From assembly GCA_016795105.1 (NCBI GenBank), contig JAEUIH010000019.1:1-64000 (forward strand): a stretch of 64,000 bases of DNA, given 5' to 3'. The position numbers and the translations under genes are program-made. This document shows positions 62,623 to 64,000 of this stretch, piece after piece (within the stretch, counting starts at the first letter, position 1; each line of letters starts with the position of its first letter). The DNA comes from Planctomyces sp. Lineage in GTDB: Bacteria > Planctomycetota > Planctomycetia > Planctomycetales > Planctomycetaceae. The notes below the pieces were generated by a model. It had not been told where the DNA came from. It saw nothing but the letters and a program-made list of their open reading frames with translations, and searched no databases.

Positions 62623-64000
62623 TCAGGCGGCTCTGAACGCGCGTGCATGCTGAGCCCATGAAATCCAGTTCGTGACTTCGTCGAGGTCCGGTTTTCTGGC
62701 ATTGCGGAGTATCCGTTCACCCTCTTTCGATTCTGCAAACGGACCGACAATCGCCAGAAGTTCGGCCGGGACTCGCCGACTAAGATCATCCGGTTGAACG
62801 ATACCGCAGGCGACCAGCAGTTGAGTATCATGGCCACGGAGTTCCGGGACCATACACATCAGGCGTGCCTGAGCCTGCCACTGTTCAATCACTGTGGCCG
62901 AGATCCGTCGTTGATTCATCTGAGCAGCCAGTTGATCGGGAGCTGCATTGAGCAGGTGATCAACGGTTCGAATTCCGAGAACATGGAGCGATTCGGCGGT
63001 ACGCGGTCCGATGGAAGGAGCCGCTTCGACGTCACTTGATCGGCTCAGAAAGAACCGCAGACTCGTGCCAGCCAGCGTTGCGACAGCCTCGACAGGCTCT
63101 GAGTCCCCGGAATCTGCTGAATCGGGAGCAGGCGGCGAAGACGCACGGAGTCTGGAGGCCAGTTTGCGGCGACGTGCCTGACGCAGTGCGCGGCGTTCGG
63201 CTGCGGCATCTTCGTCGAGACCTGGACGTCGGCGTCGAGCCCGAGTTGAGACCTGTCGAAGTCGTTCTCGTCGCTGCTGACGAGCAACATCTCCAACTTC
63301 GGCGGAATCAGTGCCTGGAGCAGCGATTCGTCGAACAGAGAAGTGTGAACGGGAAACTCTGGCATCGTGGAGACTTCGAGCATGTTGTCCCCATCGTGCC
63401 CAGTTGATTGCCTGCTGTCGATCGATGAATCGGCCGGCTCTGCGAAATCGTGCGCCGGCTTCCGTTCGTTGAAACGCAACGATCCGGTCATAAACGGCTT
63501 CAGGACGCAGTTGTGCGAGTTCTTCAACAGTGCGAATTCCCGAAGCGTAGAGCAGGGCGGCGTCACTTCGGCGAAGCATTGGAACTCGGCACGTCAGCTC
63601 CGACTGTCCTCGAAGTGATTCAATCCGATCTCGTGAAAGCAGGTATCCGCGGGCGCGAGTTCGTTCTTCGATGGTTTCGAGTGGGTGTCTGAGTAAATCG
63701 TCGATCGTCAGAATTCCGGCCGACCGCAGAGCATCCTGTTCAGCCAGCGTCAGTCCGGCGAGGTCTTCGACGCCATGGTCAACTTCGAGGTAGAACAGCC
63801 AGTTGGTCCGTGAAATTGCTTCTGCTGAGGTCTGTGAATCGAACACAACAGGTGGTGCAACCGGTTCCGGAGGTGGCGGCAGCTCCGTAACTACAGGCGG
63901 AACAGGCTGCGGAACACGGTCAACAAACGCTCGAAGTACCGGAACCTCAGCCGGGAGCGGGACAGGTTCGTTTCGCTGCCCAAAAACTCGAACGGATGCA
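62623..64000 (-). CDS. DUF4332 helix-hairpin-helix protein, 5' end outside the window
   Basis: The frame stays open from the stop at 62623 to the right edge of the window, so the gene is incomplete here: at least 458 residues are visible. A GTG at 63846 could start a shorter form, but upstream codons form a continuous Pro/Val-rich stretch (EPVPLPAEVPVLRAF... PPPPEPVAPPVV) that looks coding. Two DUF4332 HhH regions (LAGLTLAEQDALRSAGILTIDDLL, and IGPRTAESLHVLGIRTVDHLL) flank a basic Arg-rich segment, and each is followed by a W(A/I)xWxQHAR motif. Possible DNA or protein interaction. Nine bases separate it from the MMPL transporter gene. Confidence 0.8.
   Translation of the reverse strand, partial: ASVRVFGQRNEPVPLPAEVPVLRAFVDRVPQPVPPVVTELPPPPEPVAPPVVFDSQTSAEAISRTNWLFYLEVDHGVEDLAGLTLAEQDALRSAGILTIDDLLRHPLETIEERTRARGYLLSRDRIESLRGQSELTCRVPMLRRSDAALLYASGIRTVEELAQLRPEAVYDRIVAFQRTEAGARFRRAGRFIDRQQAINWARWGQHARSLHDARVSRSHFSVRRIAAPGTDSAEVGDVARQQRRERLRQVSTRARRRRPGLDEDAAAERRALRQARRRKLASRLRASSPPAPDSADSGDSEPVEAVATLAGTSLRFFLSRSSDVEAAPSIGPRTAESLHVLGIRTVDHLLNAAPDQLAAQMNQRRISATVIEQWQAQARLMCMVPELRGHDTQLLVACGIVQPDDLSRRVPAELLAIVGPFAESKEGERILRNARKPDLDEVTNWISWAQHARAFRAA

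Overview
The window looks like a piece of a planctomycete chromosome (order Planctomycetales, Gimesia/Fuerstiella-like; this is inferred from gene content only). Hallmarks seen directly are two DUF1501 proteins, a PSCyt1/DUF1549/DUF1553 cytochrome-type protein, two Hanks-type Ser/Thr kinases (one paired with an ECF-like sigma factor), a giant surface protein with an N-terminal LEERIVLA (LEPR-XLL-type) motif, and many short dispersed palindromic repeats between genes. I saw no rRNA, tRNA, CRISPR array, transposase or prophage.

Layout. 1-2570: parB and a DUF167 gene flanked by inverted copies of a planctomycete-type dispersed repeat. 2568-6260 (+): an overlapping operon of Ser/Thr kinase, FHA-GGDEF diguanylate cyclase and a transglutaminase-like exported protein. 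6377-11976 (-): ferredoxin/flavodoxin-NADP reductase, pyruvate:ferredoxin oxidoreductase (nifJ) and a dihydroorotate-dehydrogenase-like flavoprotein. 12148-12581: a 69-bp-period repeat array made of two interchangeable hairpins. 12574-19137 (-): PSCyt1/DUF1549/DUF1553 protein, DUF1501 protein and a ceramidase-kelch fusion. 19370-19885 (+): a small unknown gene.

21624-25610 with its tail to 19901 (-): a tightly packed six-gene operon of lysine 2,3-aminomutase, YkgJ-type Cys-cluster protein, two ATP-grasp ligases, a GNAT acetyltransferase and a zinc-ribbon membrane protein. I think it is a candidate pathway for a beta-lysine-derived acetylated peptide or compatible solute. 26314-27801 (+): exported HEAT-like protein. 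27940-29199 (-): membrane-anchored protein with eleven gapless 24-residue repeats. 29610-32619 (-): kinase plus sigma factor, divergent from the 3088-residue LEPR/RHS/fibronectin-like protein (32768-42034).

42215-42928 (-): small exported Cys-repeat protein. 43473-48550 (+): an SbcD/YhaO-like protein that has lost all visible metal-binding motifs, followed by an intact YhaN-like SMC ATPase. 48551-49067: repeat-rich intergenic region. 49068-52162 (-): DUF1501 protein and a membrane coiled-coil protein. 52297-55452 (-): GntR regulator, ABC ATPase, ABC permease and acyltransferase, all overlapping. 55694-57139 (+): SRPBCC protein and family-4 uracil-DNA glycosylase. 57173-57601: a 217-bp tandem duplication. 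57613-64000 (-): DUF4332 protein (5' end outside the window), MMPL/RND transporter, GntP-type permease and a conserved unknown.

All functional calls rest on motif reading of the translated sequence; no database search was run.
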